DNA of 64,000 nt from contig RDXB01000035.1 of NCBI GenBank assembly GCA_004292515.1, positions 62,001-126,000 of the forward strand, in the 5' to 3' direction. The notes beneath the pieces were generated by a model that ran no database searches, was not told where the DNA came from, and saw nothing but the letters and a program-made list of their open reading frames with translations. Shown here piece by piece: positions 44,647 through 53,202 of this stretch (position 1 is the first letter of the stretch; each line of letters opens with the position of its first letter). A program made the translations under genes and the position numbers. Source of the stretch: Oscillatoriales cyanobacterium (GTDB lineage: Bacteria; Cyanobacteriota; Cyanobacteriia; CACIAM-69d).

Positions 44647-46524
44647 ATGACCGATCGCCCGTCCGTTGCCATCCTAGCGCCCACCCCTCGCGGCTTGCGG
44701 CTGGCCCGCCAAATCCAAGCGGGCATCCCCGAGGCGATCGCCTGGACGAAACCGGGGGCGATCGGCGCGGGCGATCGGCCAGCCCAAACGGAGATCTACC
44801 AAGACTTTGGGGCCTGCGTCGCCGATCGCTGGGCCGCCGGTCAGCCGATCGTCTTTATCTTGGCCGTGGGGGCCGCCGTCCGGGCGATCGCGCCCCATCT
44901 GCAAGACAAGCGCACCGATCCGCCCGTGGTGGTGGTGGACGAAACGGGTCGCCATGTGGTGAGCTTGGCCGGTGGGCACATTGGCGGGGCCGATGCGTTG
45001 GCGCGGCAGGTGGCGGGCCTGTTGGGCGTGGAGCCGATCATCACCAGTGCCTCGGAAGGCCAAGGGCTACCGGCGATCGACCTACTGGGTGAGCCTTACG
45101 GTTGGCGGCGCGGCCAGGGCGATTGGTTGGGTGTGGCCAGCGCGATCGCCCGGTTCGAGACCGTGGGCGTGGTGCAGACCTGTGGCTGGACGCTCTGGAT
45201 CGAGGAGCTGGCGGGGTTTCACCCGTTCGTGCTGCTGTCGGAGGCGGATCTAGAGGACTTGTCACCCCAGGTGCGGGCGATCGTTTGGATTAGCGATCGC
45301 CCCTTGCCGCCTTTGTCGGTTCCCGCCGTGGCTTGGCATCCGCGCACAATTTGGGTGGGCATCGGTTGTGAGCGGCACACGCCCCTGGAGCAACTGGCGG
45401 CGGCCTTGGCGATGGTGATTGAGCAGCGGGAGTTGGCCCCGGAGGCGATCGCCGGCCTCGCGTCGATCGACCTAAAAGCCGATGAAGTGGGCTTGCTGGC
45501 CCTAGCCGATCGCTTAGATCTGCCCACCCGTTGGTTTACGGCGGCGCAATTGGCCCCGATCGCCGTGCCCAACCCGTCGGAGGTGGTGCGATCGGAAGTG
45601 GGCACACCTTCCGTGGCCGAAGCGGCGGCCCGACTGGCAGCGGGTGGGGCTGAATTACTCACCGAAAAACAGGTGTTTCGCGCCCCAACCGGTGGCAACG
45701 GCGCTTGCACGATCGCCCTGGCCCGCAGCGATCGGGAATATACGCCCAAACCCGGCAAGCTGTGGCTGATCGGCACAGGCCCCGGCGCGTTGGATCAAAT
45801 TACGCCAGCCGTCCGCGCCACCCTCAGCCGATGCGACGCGGTAATCGGCTATCAGCTCTATTTGGATTTGTTAGCCCCCTTGTTGCATCCAGGGCAAATC
45901 ATTGAAGGCAGCCCGATCACCCGGGAAAAACAGCGGGCCGAACGGGCGATCGACCTGGCCGAGCGGGGACTAACGGTGGCCGTGGTCTCCTCCGGTGATT
46001 GCGGCATCTACGCCATGGCCGGGTTGGTGTTGGAATGTTTGGTGGCGCGGGGCTGGGATGGCCAAGCACCCGAGGTGGAAGTCCTGCCAGGAATCACGGC
46101 CCTGCAAGCGGCAGCGGCCCGGGTCGGTGCGCCCTTGATGCACGATTTTTGTGCGATTTCCCTGTCGGATTTGCTCACGCCCTGGCCGGTGATTGTGCAG
46201 CGGTTGCAGGCGGCGGCGATCGGCGATTTCGTCGTGGCGCTCTACAATCCCCGATCGCAAACCCGCCAAACCCAAATCGAAACGGCCTTCGAGATTCTGC
46301 GGGAACATCGATCGCCCGACACGCCCGTGGTGCTGGCCCGATCGCTGCACCGGCCCGATGAGCAAATAACGATCGCAACCCTCAACACCGTTGATCTCGG
46401 GGCGATCGATATGTTGACCGTCGTGCTGATTGGTAATGCCAGCACGTTTGCCCATGGCGATCGGGTGATTACGCCGCGTGGCTATGCCGTTCGCACCCCA
46501 CCGTCTAGCTTGTCTATGAGCTAA
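44647..46524 (+). CDS. cobJ: CbiG-CobJ fusion: cobalt-precorrin-5A hydrolase / precorrin-3B C17-methyltransferase
   Basis: This 625-residue fusion has two parts. The N-terminal half resembles CbiG (FILAVGAAVRAIAPHLQDKR, VVSLAGGHIGGADALARQVA, ASEGQGLPAIDLLG), which opens the lactone of cobalt-precorrin-5A. From about residue 370 a tetrapyrrole methylase domain of the CobJ/CbiH type follows (KLWLIGTGPGALDQITPAVR, SSGDCGIYAMAGL, DFVVALYNPRS). Together they catalyse ring contraction and later steps of corrin synthesis. ATG 44647 is chosen over an upstream TTG. Such fusions are known in cyanobacteria. No cobalamin riboswitch was recognised upstream. Confidence 0.92.
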   Translation: MTDRPSVAILAPTPRGLRLARQIQAGIPEAIAWTKPGAIGAGDRPAQTEIYQDFGACVADRWAAGQPIVFILAVGAAVRAIAPHLQDKRTDPPVVVVDETGRHVVSLAGGHIGGADALARQVAGLLGVEPIITSASEGQGLPAIDLLGEPYGWRRGQGDWLGVASAIARFETVGVVQTCGWTLWIEELAGFHPFVLLSEADLEDLSPQVRAIVWISDRPLPPLSVPAVAWHPRTIWVGIGCERHTPLEQLAAALAMVIEQRELAPEAIAGLASIDLKADEVGLLALADRLDLPTRWFTAAQLAPIAVPNPSEVVRSEVGTPSVAEAAARLAAGGAELLTEKQVFRAPTGGNGACTIALARSDREYTPKPGKLWLIGTGPGALDQITPAVRATLSRCDAVIGYQLYLDLLAPLLHPGQIIEGSPITREKQRAERAIDLAERGLTVAVVSSGDCGIYAMAGLVLECLVARGWDGQAPEVEVLPGITALQAAAARVGAPLMHDFCAISLSDLLTPWPVIVQRLQAAAIGDFVVALYNPRSQTRQTQIETAFEILREHRSPDTPVVLARSLHRPDEQITIATLNTVDLGAIDMLTVVLIGNASTFAHGDRVITPRGYAVRTPPSSLSMS

Positions 46525-46573
46525 TCGAAAAAGCCACCTTAACAGGACGGGGCTTATACCCGTTTTTTGAGTC

Positions 46574-47758
46574 ATGTCGTCTTCCGATCCTCAAACCGCC
46601 CAGGGGACTGATGCCACACCCGCAACGGGATGCAAGGGCGCTAGTTCTTTAAGTTCTTTATCTGAAAGTTCTTTATCTAAAAGCTTTGTGCCCGATCGCC
46701 CCCTTGCGGATTGGCCGTTGGTGGTGCGGGCGCTGGACTTTGCGGCCCACAAGCACCGAAACCAGCGCCGCAAAGATCGCGCCCGATCGCCCTACATCAA
46801 CCACCCGATCGATGTCCTCACGGCCCTGGTGTTGGAAGCCGGGATTACCGATAGCCCCTTATTGGCGGCGGCCCTGTTGCACGACACTCTGGAAGACACC
46901 GACACGACCGCCCAGGAATTGATCGAGGTCTTTGGGGATGAGATTGCGGCCATTGTGGCGGAAGTGACAGACGACAAGCGCTTGCCCAAGGCTGAACGCA
47001 AGCGGTTGCAAATTGCCCATGGCCCGACCTTGAGCGATCGGGCCAAGCTGGTGAAGCTAGCCGACAAGCTCTGCAATTTGCGCGATGTTCACCAATCGCC
47101 TCCAGTCCACTGGTCGATCGAACGGCGGCGCGCCTATTTTGACTGGGCCGAGAAGGTGGTCACGGCCCTGGGCGCTACCCATCCGGTGCTCACCCATGCC
47201 CTTGAGACCGTGTTGGCGATCGGACGGGCCGATCTCGATCGCGACCGGGTTCAAGGGGCCGCGCGGCGGATTTATTGGGCAGGGCCGTTGTTTTCGGTGG
47301 GCGAGCGGTGGTTTAACCAAGTCCTGAGCGATCGCTTACAGGCAGCGGGCTACCAGGTGTTTTTGCCCCAGGCAGAATGTGCCAGATTGACGGAAACGGC
47401 GGCCATTTTCGATCGCTGTCGATCGGGTTTGCAACAGGCCGATGGGGTGATTGCGGTGCTGGATGGAGCCGATGCGGACTCGGGTACTTGCTGGGAATGT
47501 GGCTACGCCTTTGCCCAAAAGCTGCCGATCGTGGCGATTCGGACGGATTTTCGAGCGTCGGGCGATTCCGGTGGCTTTAACGCCATGTTGTTGGCTTCGG
47601 CCCAGGCGGTAGTGACCTTGGCCGACCCAGCGGCGGAGTTGCCGGCCAACCTCGATCGCTTGGGTCAAGATCTACTGTTTGCCCTCAGCATGATCGGCCT
47701 CGATCCCCTGAAGGAACCGATCGCCAATGCTCCGACAGCCGCTATCTATCCAGGATAA
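46574..47758 (+). CDS. HD (MESH1/SpoT-like) hydrolase fused to a nucleoside 2-deoxyribosyltransferase-like domain
   Basis: This is a 394-residue, two-domain protein. The N-terminus (about 1-40) is disordered and carries an LSSLSESSLS repeat. Residues 48-215 form an HD domain like the (p)ppGpp hydrolases MESH1 and SpoT: INHPID (His77), HDTLED (103-108) and LADKLCNLRD (Asp164). Residues 233-375 resemble nucleoside 2-deoxyribosyltransferase: YWAGPLFS, FDRCRSGLQQADGVIAVLDG, DADSGTCWECGYA with Glu308, and GGFNAML. All residues expected for both activities are visible. Cleaving ppGpp or another nucleotide and then releasing the base is possible, but this is inference. It lies 49 bases after cobJ. 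Confidence 0.85.
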   Translation: MSSSDPQTAQGTDATPATGCKGASSLSSLSESSLSKSFVPDRPLADWPLVVRALDFAAHKHRNQRRKDRARSPYINHPIDVLTALVLEAGITDSPLLAAALLHDTLEDTDTTAQELIEVFGDEIAAIVAEVTDDKRLPKAERKRLQIAHGPTLSDRAKLVKLADKLCNLRDVHQSPPVHWSIERRRAYFDWAEKVVTALGATHPVLTHALETVLAIGRADLDRDRVQGAARRIYWAGPLFSVGERWFNQVLSDRLQAAGYQVFLPQAECARLTETAAIFDRCRSGLQQADGVIAVLDGADADSGTCWECGYAFAQKLPIVAIRTDFRASGDSGGFNAMLLASAQAVVTLADPAAELPANLDRLGQDLLFALSMIGLDPLKEPIANAPTAAIYPG

Positions 47759-47834
47759 GGACGGGGTAAGCCACCGGGCGATCGCCCCTCTGGATTGGTT
47801 TCTCTCAGGTTCTGCTTGCCCTAGGTTCTCAGTT

Positions 47835-48320
47835 ATGTCTGATTTGATTTGTCTGATTCGGTCGATCGCTGCTGTCAGTGCCACCGCGATTGTGGGTTGG
47901 GGCGCGATCGCCCAGGCCGAAACCACCCTCGATCGCCCTACATTGGGAGGCTGGGCAGCACAACGCCCAGTAACCAGTGCTGAACCCTGGTTTGGGAAAA
48001 TTGTCGGTCGCTATCCGGGGCAGATTTTTAACGGCGATTCCCCCGTGCCCGGTACAACGGAGTTTACCCAAGGGCGAGACGGGCAAATTGCGGGCCGCTA
48101 CGAAATGATTGAATCAACGGGGCCAGCCTTGGGCACAATCACGAATTGCCAAGCCCTGGCCGATCGCACCCTGCGTTGTACTTGGCAAGATAAGTATGGT
48201 GAAGGGCTGTTTGAGGCAACGTTTGCTGAGGATTTCAACAGCTTTGAAGGATTTTGGCGTACACCCGATTCTCTCCAGAGATTTGTGTGGAATGGGGCCA
48301 GAGTAACGGGCGATCGCTAA
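47835..48320 (+). CDS. small secreted protein of unknown function
   Basis: This 161-residue protein has a signal peptide (LIRSIAAVSATAIVGWGAIA, cleavage near QAE). The mature part is beta-rich with Gly-Arg turns (GKIVGRYPGQIFNGD, GRDGQIAGRYEMIE, LRCTWQDKYGEGLFEATF) and two Cys (NCQ and RCTW) that could form a disulphide. It may be a lipocalin-like or beta-barrel protein exported to the periplasm. An earlier start at 47727 overlaps the preceding gene and is less likely. A family A element begins just after its stop. Confidence 0.6.
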   Translation: MSDLICLIRSIAAVSATAIVGWGAIAQAETTLDRPTLGGWAAQRPVTSAEPWFGKIVGRYPGQIFNGDSPVPGTTEFTQGRDGQIAGRYEMIESTGPALGTITNCQALADRTLRCTWQDKYGEGLFEATFAEDFNSFEGFWRTPDSLQRFVWNGARVTGDR

Positions 48321-48335
48321 ATTGCCGATCACCCA

Positions 48336-48428
48336 TCATTTTTCGGAACCAAGCTGAAACGGCCGATTTTCCATGCTCCCATTATCGTAACAAGGGGCTT
48401 AAGCCCCTTGCTGCCACACGATCCGCCA
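48336..48428 (+). mobile_element. family A MITE-like element fragment
   Basis: CATCATTTTTCGG, CTGAAACGGCCGATTTTCCA and CATTATCGTAACAAGGGG lead into the core CAAGGGGCTTAAGCCCCTTG (48391-48410). GCTGCCACACGATCCGC follows. It matches the left two thirds of the 19046-19187 type copy and starts 15 bases after a stop codon. Confidence 0.65.
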
Positions 48429-48484
48429 GGTGCGTTCGCGGCAGTAAGAGTTCAGTTTGCGTAATCATCAAAGGAGAGTGTCAG

Positions 48485-48967
48485 TTATTCCATCTTGCCC
48501 TGTTCATTCAACATATATCTAGCTCGCTGGTCTGATCCATCCAAGCCAAAGTCTATGACTAAAACAGGGCGACAACGATTAGAAATAAGTTGTGCGTAGC
48601 TACGCATCAAAACTGGTGAACTAAGAAACTCAAGTGAACGATTTAGTTGTGAAGGAGTATTGGGAAGAACTATGTCATAGACCCTAGAAAAGACTTCGCC
48701 CTGAGAATTTCGTTGGGCTTCATAGCCTCGCTCTGCGCTGGTGAGACGCTGTACTTGCACAGGTCTAATACCGTGGCGGTTAGTGATATTAGCACGGACT
48801 TCCTGAATCACTGATCGACATTCGCTTTCAACGTCAGCGTAGGCTGGATCGACAATGAAAGCCCCCAGAACTATGACCATAGGTAGAACACGTAGCGCTG
48901 CACGGCCCCCAAGGTATACGCCCCGAAAGCGTAAACGAGGAATTAGTGCGAATTCTCTTTGAATCAT
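48485..48967 (-). CDS. exported protein of unknown function
   Basis: This 160-residue protein has a hydrophobic N-terminal segment (AALRVLPMVIVLGAFIVDPA, signal peptide or anchor, after a basic leader). A polar domain follows with two Cys (SECRSVIQEV and NRCRPVLVID) that may pair. FSRVYDIVLPNTPSQLNRS and RSYAQLISNRCRPVLVIDFG are the most protein-like parts. ATG 48967 is chosen over an upstream start. I do not recognise a family. Base composition is AT-richer than its neighbours. Confidence 0.55.
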   Translation of the reverse strand: MIQREFALIPRLRFRGVYLGGRAALRVLPMVIVLGAFIVDPAYADVESECRSVIQEVRANITNRHGIRPVQVQRLTSAERGYEAQRNSQGEVFSRVYDIVLPNTPSQLNRSLEFLSSPVLMRSYAQLISNRCRPVLVIDFGLDGSDQRARYMLNEQGKME

Positions 48968-49088
48968 GATGCAATGAATTTGTGTGAGATATTTAAAATC
49001 TGTCCCAAACACACCAGCCACCCAAGGATTAACGAGATCGCCCCGCTGCCCTAATTTTGATTATAAATGCGTGATCGTTGTTATGTAA

Positions 49089-49129
49089 AACGCACCGACA
49101 CCGCTAAATTATGACGGAGCCGGTGCGTT
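49089..49129 (-). terminator. terminator of the CSP41-like gene
   Basis: AACGCACCG (49089-49097) pairs perfectly with CGGTGCGTT (49121-49129). On the minus strand the hairpin is followed by TTTTACATAA. It lies 65 bases past the stop at 49194, a normal place for an intrinsic terminator. Confidence 0.65.
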
Positions 49130-49193
49130 CGCATTGGATAGATTTCGGCAAGATTTGAGCTTGACGAACGATTTTGATCACCAATCCTAGCAA

Positions 49194-50132
49194 CTAGCCG
49201 ATCGCCTTAAGGATTTCATCATCGGTCGAAAAATCGATCTCGGGGCGATCGCTGCCCTGTTTCAGATAGTCAGTTTCAAACGCATCTTTCAGCCCCGAAA
49301 TCAAGTCATATTCTGGTTGCCAACCCAGCTCGTCCTTAGCTTTTTGGTTGCTAGCAAAAAAGTGCTGAACCCGCATGGGGAAGGCTTTGCGCTTGCCAAA
49401 ATCAAACGCTTTGGGATCGTAGTGCACAATTTTTAGAGCGGCTGGATCTTTGCCCGCCGCCGCTGCACAGGCCCGCGCCAAACCATCGAAGGTGACAAAG
49501 CGATCGCCCGAAATATTGTAGATTTGCCCGATCGATTTTGGATTGCCCGCCGCCGCCACCATTGCTTTAGCCAAGTCGGAAACGTGACCCAGTTGGGTGA
49601 TATGCAAACCATTGCCGGGAATGGGGACGGGGCGATCGTTCACAATCCGATCAAAGAACCAAGATTCCAAGGGATTGTAGTTCAGCGGCCCATAGATATA
49701 GGTGGGGCGAAACGAGGTAAACGGCTCGTCATGATGGGACAAATATTGCTCGGTTTCGTATTTGCCTTTGTGCCGACTGTTGGGATCAACGGGGTCAGAT
49801 TCGCTTAAGGGCGGCTGGTCGGTTTTCAAATACACTCCGGCCGAACTCATGTAGAGAAAATGCTCGGTTTTGCCGCGCAACACTTCCACCAAAGGTTGGG
49901 TGTCACTCAGTTCACGACCGTTATTGTCAAACACCCATTCAAAATGCCGATTGGCTAGCTTGGATTTCAGATCATCTGCCTGGGTGCGATCGCACTGAAT
50001 CACTTCCAAACCTTCCACGGGCGACGGCTTGCGACCCCGGTTCAGCAACGTGACTTGATGGCCTTGTTCTACCAACAGTCGCGTCAAATAAACCCCAATA
50101 AATCGCGTGCCACCCATCACCAATACGTGCAT
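49194..50132 (-). CDS. NAD-dependent epimerase, CSP41-like RNA-binding family
   Basis: This 312-residue atypical short-chain dehydrogenase begins with the nucleotide loop MGGTRFIG (residues 6-13) and ends LISGLKDAFETDYL. The sequence KGKYETEQYLSHHDEPFTSFRPTYIYGP is typical of the CSP41b family of chloroplast RNA-binding proteins and their cyanobacterial homologues. In plastids these bind mRNA, ribosomes and the RNA polymerase. The catalytic Tyr of sugar epimerases (YxxxK) is present only in altered form (KYETEQ), which fits an RNA role rather than enzyme activity. Confidence 0.85.
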   Translation of the reverse strand: MHVLVMGGTRFIGVYLTRLLVEQGHQVTLLNRGRKPSPVEGLEVIQCDRTQADDLKSKLANRHFEWVFDNNGRELSDTQPLVEVLRGKTEHFLYMSSAGVYLKTDQPPLSESDPVDPNSRHKGKYETEQYLSHHDEPFTSFRPTYIYGPLNYNPLESWFFDRIVNDRPVPIPGNGLHITQLGHVSDLAKAMVAAAGNPKSIGQIYNISGDRFVTFDGLARACAAAAGKDPAALKIVHYDPKAFDFGKRKAFPMRVQHFFASNQKAKDELGWQPEYDLISGLKDAFETDYLKQGSDRPEIDFSTDDEILKAIG

Positions 50133-50187
50133 GATCGCTGCTCCTATGCTTGTCTTGGGGCAATTCTATCGGTAATCCGGGTGCGGC

Positions 50188-51879
50188 CTAGGCCGGATCG
50201 GTGTTGTGGGCATAGACCGGGCAGCAACCATCGGGGGCGACCCGCCGATCGGCTAGGGGTGAGGCGGGATTGCGGCAATGTTGCCCGCGATAGAACTGAC
50301 AGGTTTGGCAACAGAGCAGATCGGCCGTGTCCAGCCAAGCGTTGTGGCGATCGAGGGCTTCCCGAGGCGACAGGCCACGCAACACCAAGTCAGAACCTTG
50401 CCAGCGCACTTCCACCAAGCCCGTTTCCGCAAAAGCTTTCCAGCGCGGACTATGGGCGATCGCATCGGGAAGATGGATCGTTGCGCCCTCGTCGCTGCTG
50501 CTCAGTTCGGCTTCGTAGCGCTCGATCGGGGCGGCCGGTTGGGCAAAGCTCTCACCGATCGGCAGTTCCAAGGGCGCGCCGGCCTTGGGGCAATGAATTT
50601 GGTAGCGGCTGTTCAGCTCATCCAGGCTGGCCAACTCCGCCAGGCGATCGACCCCCCCATGCACCAACACCACATGCTGGGGCCGCAGGTTGTGGATCAG
50701 TTGCAGGGTGCCCAGCCCGTCGGAATGCTCCGATAGCTCGTAGGTGTCATGGAGCAGCCGATCGCCCTCGGTGGCGCTGCGGGGCAACTCATCACCGGGC
50801 CGCCCACCCGCCGCCGCCTGCAACAACACCAGCCAACGGCCTTTTTGGCAAAAGCGATCGCTCAGTTGGCCGATCGGCGCGTCGTCATCCACCAAAAACA
50901 GCCCCGGCACGGTGGATTCGGGCAAGGGTAGCGACCGATCCTCCGGCAAGCGCCGCACCAGAGGCCGCACCCGATCGTCCCAGAACAGATTTTGATGGCG
51001 GGCAAAATTTTGCACCGAGTCGGGCAGCCGATCGAGAATCGACAGGTACGCATCGCAGCCGGCCGCCACGTTGCGATCGACCCAAATCGTAAATTCGCGC
51101 CCGGTGAAGTAGTGGTGGCTGCGCAACAGCATCAACAGCTCTTGGCCCAACCCCAACAGCGGCACGGGCAACAGCACTGATCGACCCTGGGCTAATGCTT
51201 GACTAACCCGATCGGCTAGGTCGTTTTCTTGGCGGCGACGGCGCGATCGCCGGGCCGAACCATAGCTCCCTTCCACGATCAGCACGTCCGGCTCCAGGCC
51301 GCGCACTTCCGTCAGGGGCATCCCCTCCACCAGTCGCCCGTTGGAGAGGAAAAAATCACCGCTATAAACCACGCTATATTCACGCGATCGCCCGGTGCGA
51401 TCGCTCGGCCGTTGGTAGCGCAGCAGCGTCAGGGCCGCCCCCGGCAAGTGGCCCGAGGGAAACAGCTCCACGGTCAAGTTGTCGGCCAAAGCCACGGGCG
51501 ATCGCCAGGGGAGGGCCTGGCAAAACAGCGGGATTGATGCCAACGGCCGATCGAGCCAGTTGGTGGGCAATAACTGCGCCGTTTCCCCACTAGCCAAAAT
51601 CGGCAAGCCAGGGAAGCGATCGTGCAGCGCCAGCAACCCCCGGGCATGGTCGCGATGGGCATGGCTACAAATGGCCCAGTCGGCCGGCAGCTTCGGCCGC
51701 GACGGCGGCCCGAAGCGAGCGCTCGGAGTGGCAGGATTGACCCAGGGGGCATCCTCCAGCACCGAGAGATTTCGCAGGCCGCAGTCCAGCATGACCCGAT
51801 GGTTTCCCAGCCGCACCACCAAGCACAGGCCTTCGCCCCCGTGGCCCACGGCATAGGGCAAGCACTCTAGTTCGGTCAC
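50188..51879 (-). CDS. MBL-fold, beta-CASP-like hydrolase with Cys-rich C-terminus
   Basis: This 563-residue metallo-beta-lactamase fold protein has the zinc motif SHAHRDH (72-78), later metal ligands in PSGHLPGAA and VYSGDFFLSNGRLVEG, and a C-terminal VLVHGG. The middle (EGSYGSARRSRRRRQENDLA, RSVLLPVPLLGLGQELLMLL) looks like the beta-CASP insert of RNase J and CPSF-73-like nucleases. The last 40 residues hold CCQTCQFYRGQHC and CCPVY, a Cys cluster that could bind Zn or Fe-S; this is unusual for the family. An RNA or DNA substrate is plausible. Translation starts at GTG 51879. Confidence 0.78.
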   Translation of the reverse strand: MTELECLPYAVGHGGEGLCLVVRLGNHRVMLDCGLRNLSVLEDAPWVNPATPSARFGPPSRPKLPADWAICSHAHRDHARGLLALHDRFPGLPILASGETAQLLPTNWLDRPLASIPLFCQALPWRSPVALADNLTVELFPSGHLPGAALTLLRYQRPSDRTGRSREYSVVYSGDFFLSNGRLVEGMPLTEVRGLEPDVLIVEGSYGSARRSRRRRQENDLADRVSQALAQGRSVLLPVPLLGLGQELLMLLRSHHYFTGREFTIWVDRNVAAGCDAYLSILDRLPDSVQNFARHQNLFWDDRVRPLVRRLPEDRSLPLPESTVPGLFLVDDDAPIGQLSDRFCQKGRWLVLLQAAAGGRPGDELPRSATEGDRLLHDTYELSEHSDGLGTLQLIHNLRPQHVVLVHGGVDRLAELASLDELNSRYQIHCPKAGAPLELPIGESFAQPAAPIERYEAELSSSDEGATIHLPDAIAHSPRWKAFAETGLVEVRWQGSDLVLRGLSPREALDRHNAWLDTADLLCCQTCQFYRGQHCRNPASPLADRRVAPDGCCPVYAHNTDPA

Positions 51880-51932
51880 AAGTCCTTAAATCCTTGAGCC
51901 GATCGCCCCCGAACTGGAGCGATCGCACTTCC

Positions 51933-52055
51933 CTAGTGAGCCGAGCCGTTACCGTGATAGTTGTCCGTGTCGTAGAAGCCATTGCGCGTGCCAAAAAACA
52001 GGCAAGCCACCACGAAAACACCGGTCAACACCGCCAAGATCAATTTGACATCCAT
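51933..52055 (-). CDS. 40-residue single-pass membrane protein
   Basis: This is a short minus-strand gene with ATG at 52055 and TAG at 51933. The product is 40 residues: a short N-terminus, one hydrophobic helix (LILAVLTGVFVVACLFFG), then a polar end RNGFYDTDNYHGNGSAH. The size and the RNGFYDxDxYHGNGSAH ending resemble conserved cyanobacterial thylakoid mini-proteins, but I cannot name it. The MBL-fold gene starts 54 bases downstream on the same strand. A photosynthetic-complex subunit is one possibility, by layout only. Confidence 0.7.
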   Translation of the reverse strand: MDVKLILAVLTGVFVVACLFFGTRNGFYDTDNYHGNGSAH

Positions 52056-52125
52056 ACCAGTTGCGATCTCCCAGGGAGTCGTTCGAGCTGCTAAACAATG
52101 GGGGCTATTGCCACCGGAAAACGCC

Positions 52126-52164
52126 AGACCCTAAAGCTGACAGGGATTTGGCAACTTTAGGTCT
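52126..52164. terminator. hairpin between the mini-protein and the nuclease gene
   Basis: AGACCCTAAAG pairs with CTTTAGGTCT (about 52155-52164) with a single-base bulge. On the minus strand it follows the nuclease gene and is trailed by GGCGTTTTCC, so it may be a weak terminator. Confidence 0.4.
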
Positions 52165-52254
52165 TCCTTCTACCGTATCCAGACCCCTGGCGGCTGTCAA
52201 ATGCCCGAGCCAATGGTGATGCGGGATCAACCAGTGTCTGATTCAAGGAACAAC

Positions 52255-53202
52255 CTACAACGCAACTTCTTCGATCGCCTCCAGAATTTGATCCCAGGTT
52301 TGATCCCGGCTTTGATCCCAGGACTGTTCCTGCCAGACCAACTCCGGGAAGCCAATCACCTTCGATCGCTGGCAACGACTGGCAAAGGCACAGGTCTGAC
52401 AAGCGCGATCGCCCACCGGCACCTGGGCCAAAGACTCGCCGCGCCCGTGCACCACCAAGGCCCGATCGATTTGGGCGATCGCCTCGGTCAATTGCCCTTG
52501 GATTTGGCGATGCCAGCGATCGCTATAGGCAAATGTTTCTTCATGGAGGGTGGCGAATGTTTCTTCATGGAGGGTGGCGGTTGTCTCGGTTGTCTCAGCG
52601 GGATTACTCGCCGACGCACCAAAAACTGGTCGCACAAACCAATAGCTCATCGACAACCGATCGGGCGGCAAATCGATCGTTTCCGCCAGCAGATACAAAT
52701 ACAAACGGGTTTGCCAATCCCGTGCCAGTCGATCGCGTGGCACCGGTTGCGCGTAGGTTTTCCAGTCAAAAATTTGGGCCCGATCGCCCTTCACCGCCAA
52801 CAGGTCATAGACCACCGTAATTGGGCGATCGCCCGCAATCCAAGTGCGCCGATGTTCCGCATCCAGTTGCCAGGGGTGGTCAGTTGCCGTGCGATCGAGC
52901 CACTGAGTCAACGCAGTCAAGGTGGTCGCGATCGCCTGCTGGAGGTCGCGATCGTCCAGGGCGGCGCTATGGTCTAGGTGGGTTGGGGGAACGGCTGCGA
53001 TCTCGGGTGTGCCCAGGCGATCGGGGATTGAGACTTGGGCGATCGCTTGCTGCATCAGCCAGTGAAACTGACTCCCCCACCCCATCCGCTCCTGTTGAAT
53101 TGGATTAGCAGGCAACAACAATCCTTCTAAATATTTGTATTGAAATTGCCTGGGACAAGTTTGCCAACTATTCAAAATTCCCTGAGAAAAGGGTTGCACC
53201 AT
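52255..53202 (-). CDS. RecB-family PD-(D/E)XK nuclease with Fe-S-type cysteines
   Basis: This 315-residue nuclease has one Cys near the N-terminus (TCPRQFQYKYLEG, Cys16) and a C-terminal CQTCAFASRC. This is the four-Cys layout of AddB/Cas4-type 4Fe-4S nucleases. The catalytic core is IFDWKTYAQP (Asp and Lys). A QTRLYLYLLAE segment with Gln fits motif III. The protein is Cas4-like, but no cas gene or CRISPR is nearby. A 24-bp in-frame duplication repeats ATLHEETF near residues 208-223. The end (QSWDQSRDQTWDQ) is also made of repeats. Confidence 0.85.
   Translation of the reverse strand: MVQPFSQGILNSWQTCPRQFQYKYLEGLLLPANPIQQERMGWGSQFHWLMQQAIAQVSIPDRLGTPEIAAVPPTHLDHSAALDDRDLQQAIATTLTALTQWLDRTATDHPWQLDAEHRRTWIAGDRPITVVYDLLAVKGDRAQIFDWKTYAQPVPRDRLARDWQTRLYLYLLAETIDLPPDRLSMSYWFVRPVFGASASNPAETTETTATLHEETFATLHEETFAYSDRWHRQIQGQLTEAIAQIDRALVVHGRGESLAQVPVGDRACQTCAFASRCQRSKVIGFPELVWQEQSWDQSRDQTWDQILEAIEEVAL
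52532..52579. repeat. 24-bp in-frame tandem duplication inside the nuclease gene
   Basis: AATGTTTCTTCATGGAGGGT followed by GGCG occurs twice, at 52532-52555 and 52556-52579, with no mismatch. It adds eight residues (ATLHEETF) to the protein without a frameshift. Confidence 0.95.

Noticed and set aside
52255-53202. Interpretation of the RecB-type nuclease as CRISPR-associated Cas4
   Set aside because: No CRISPR repeats or cas genes are in the window, and the same Cys layout occurs in general RecB/AddB-like nucleases.
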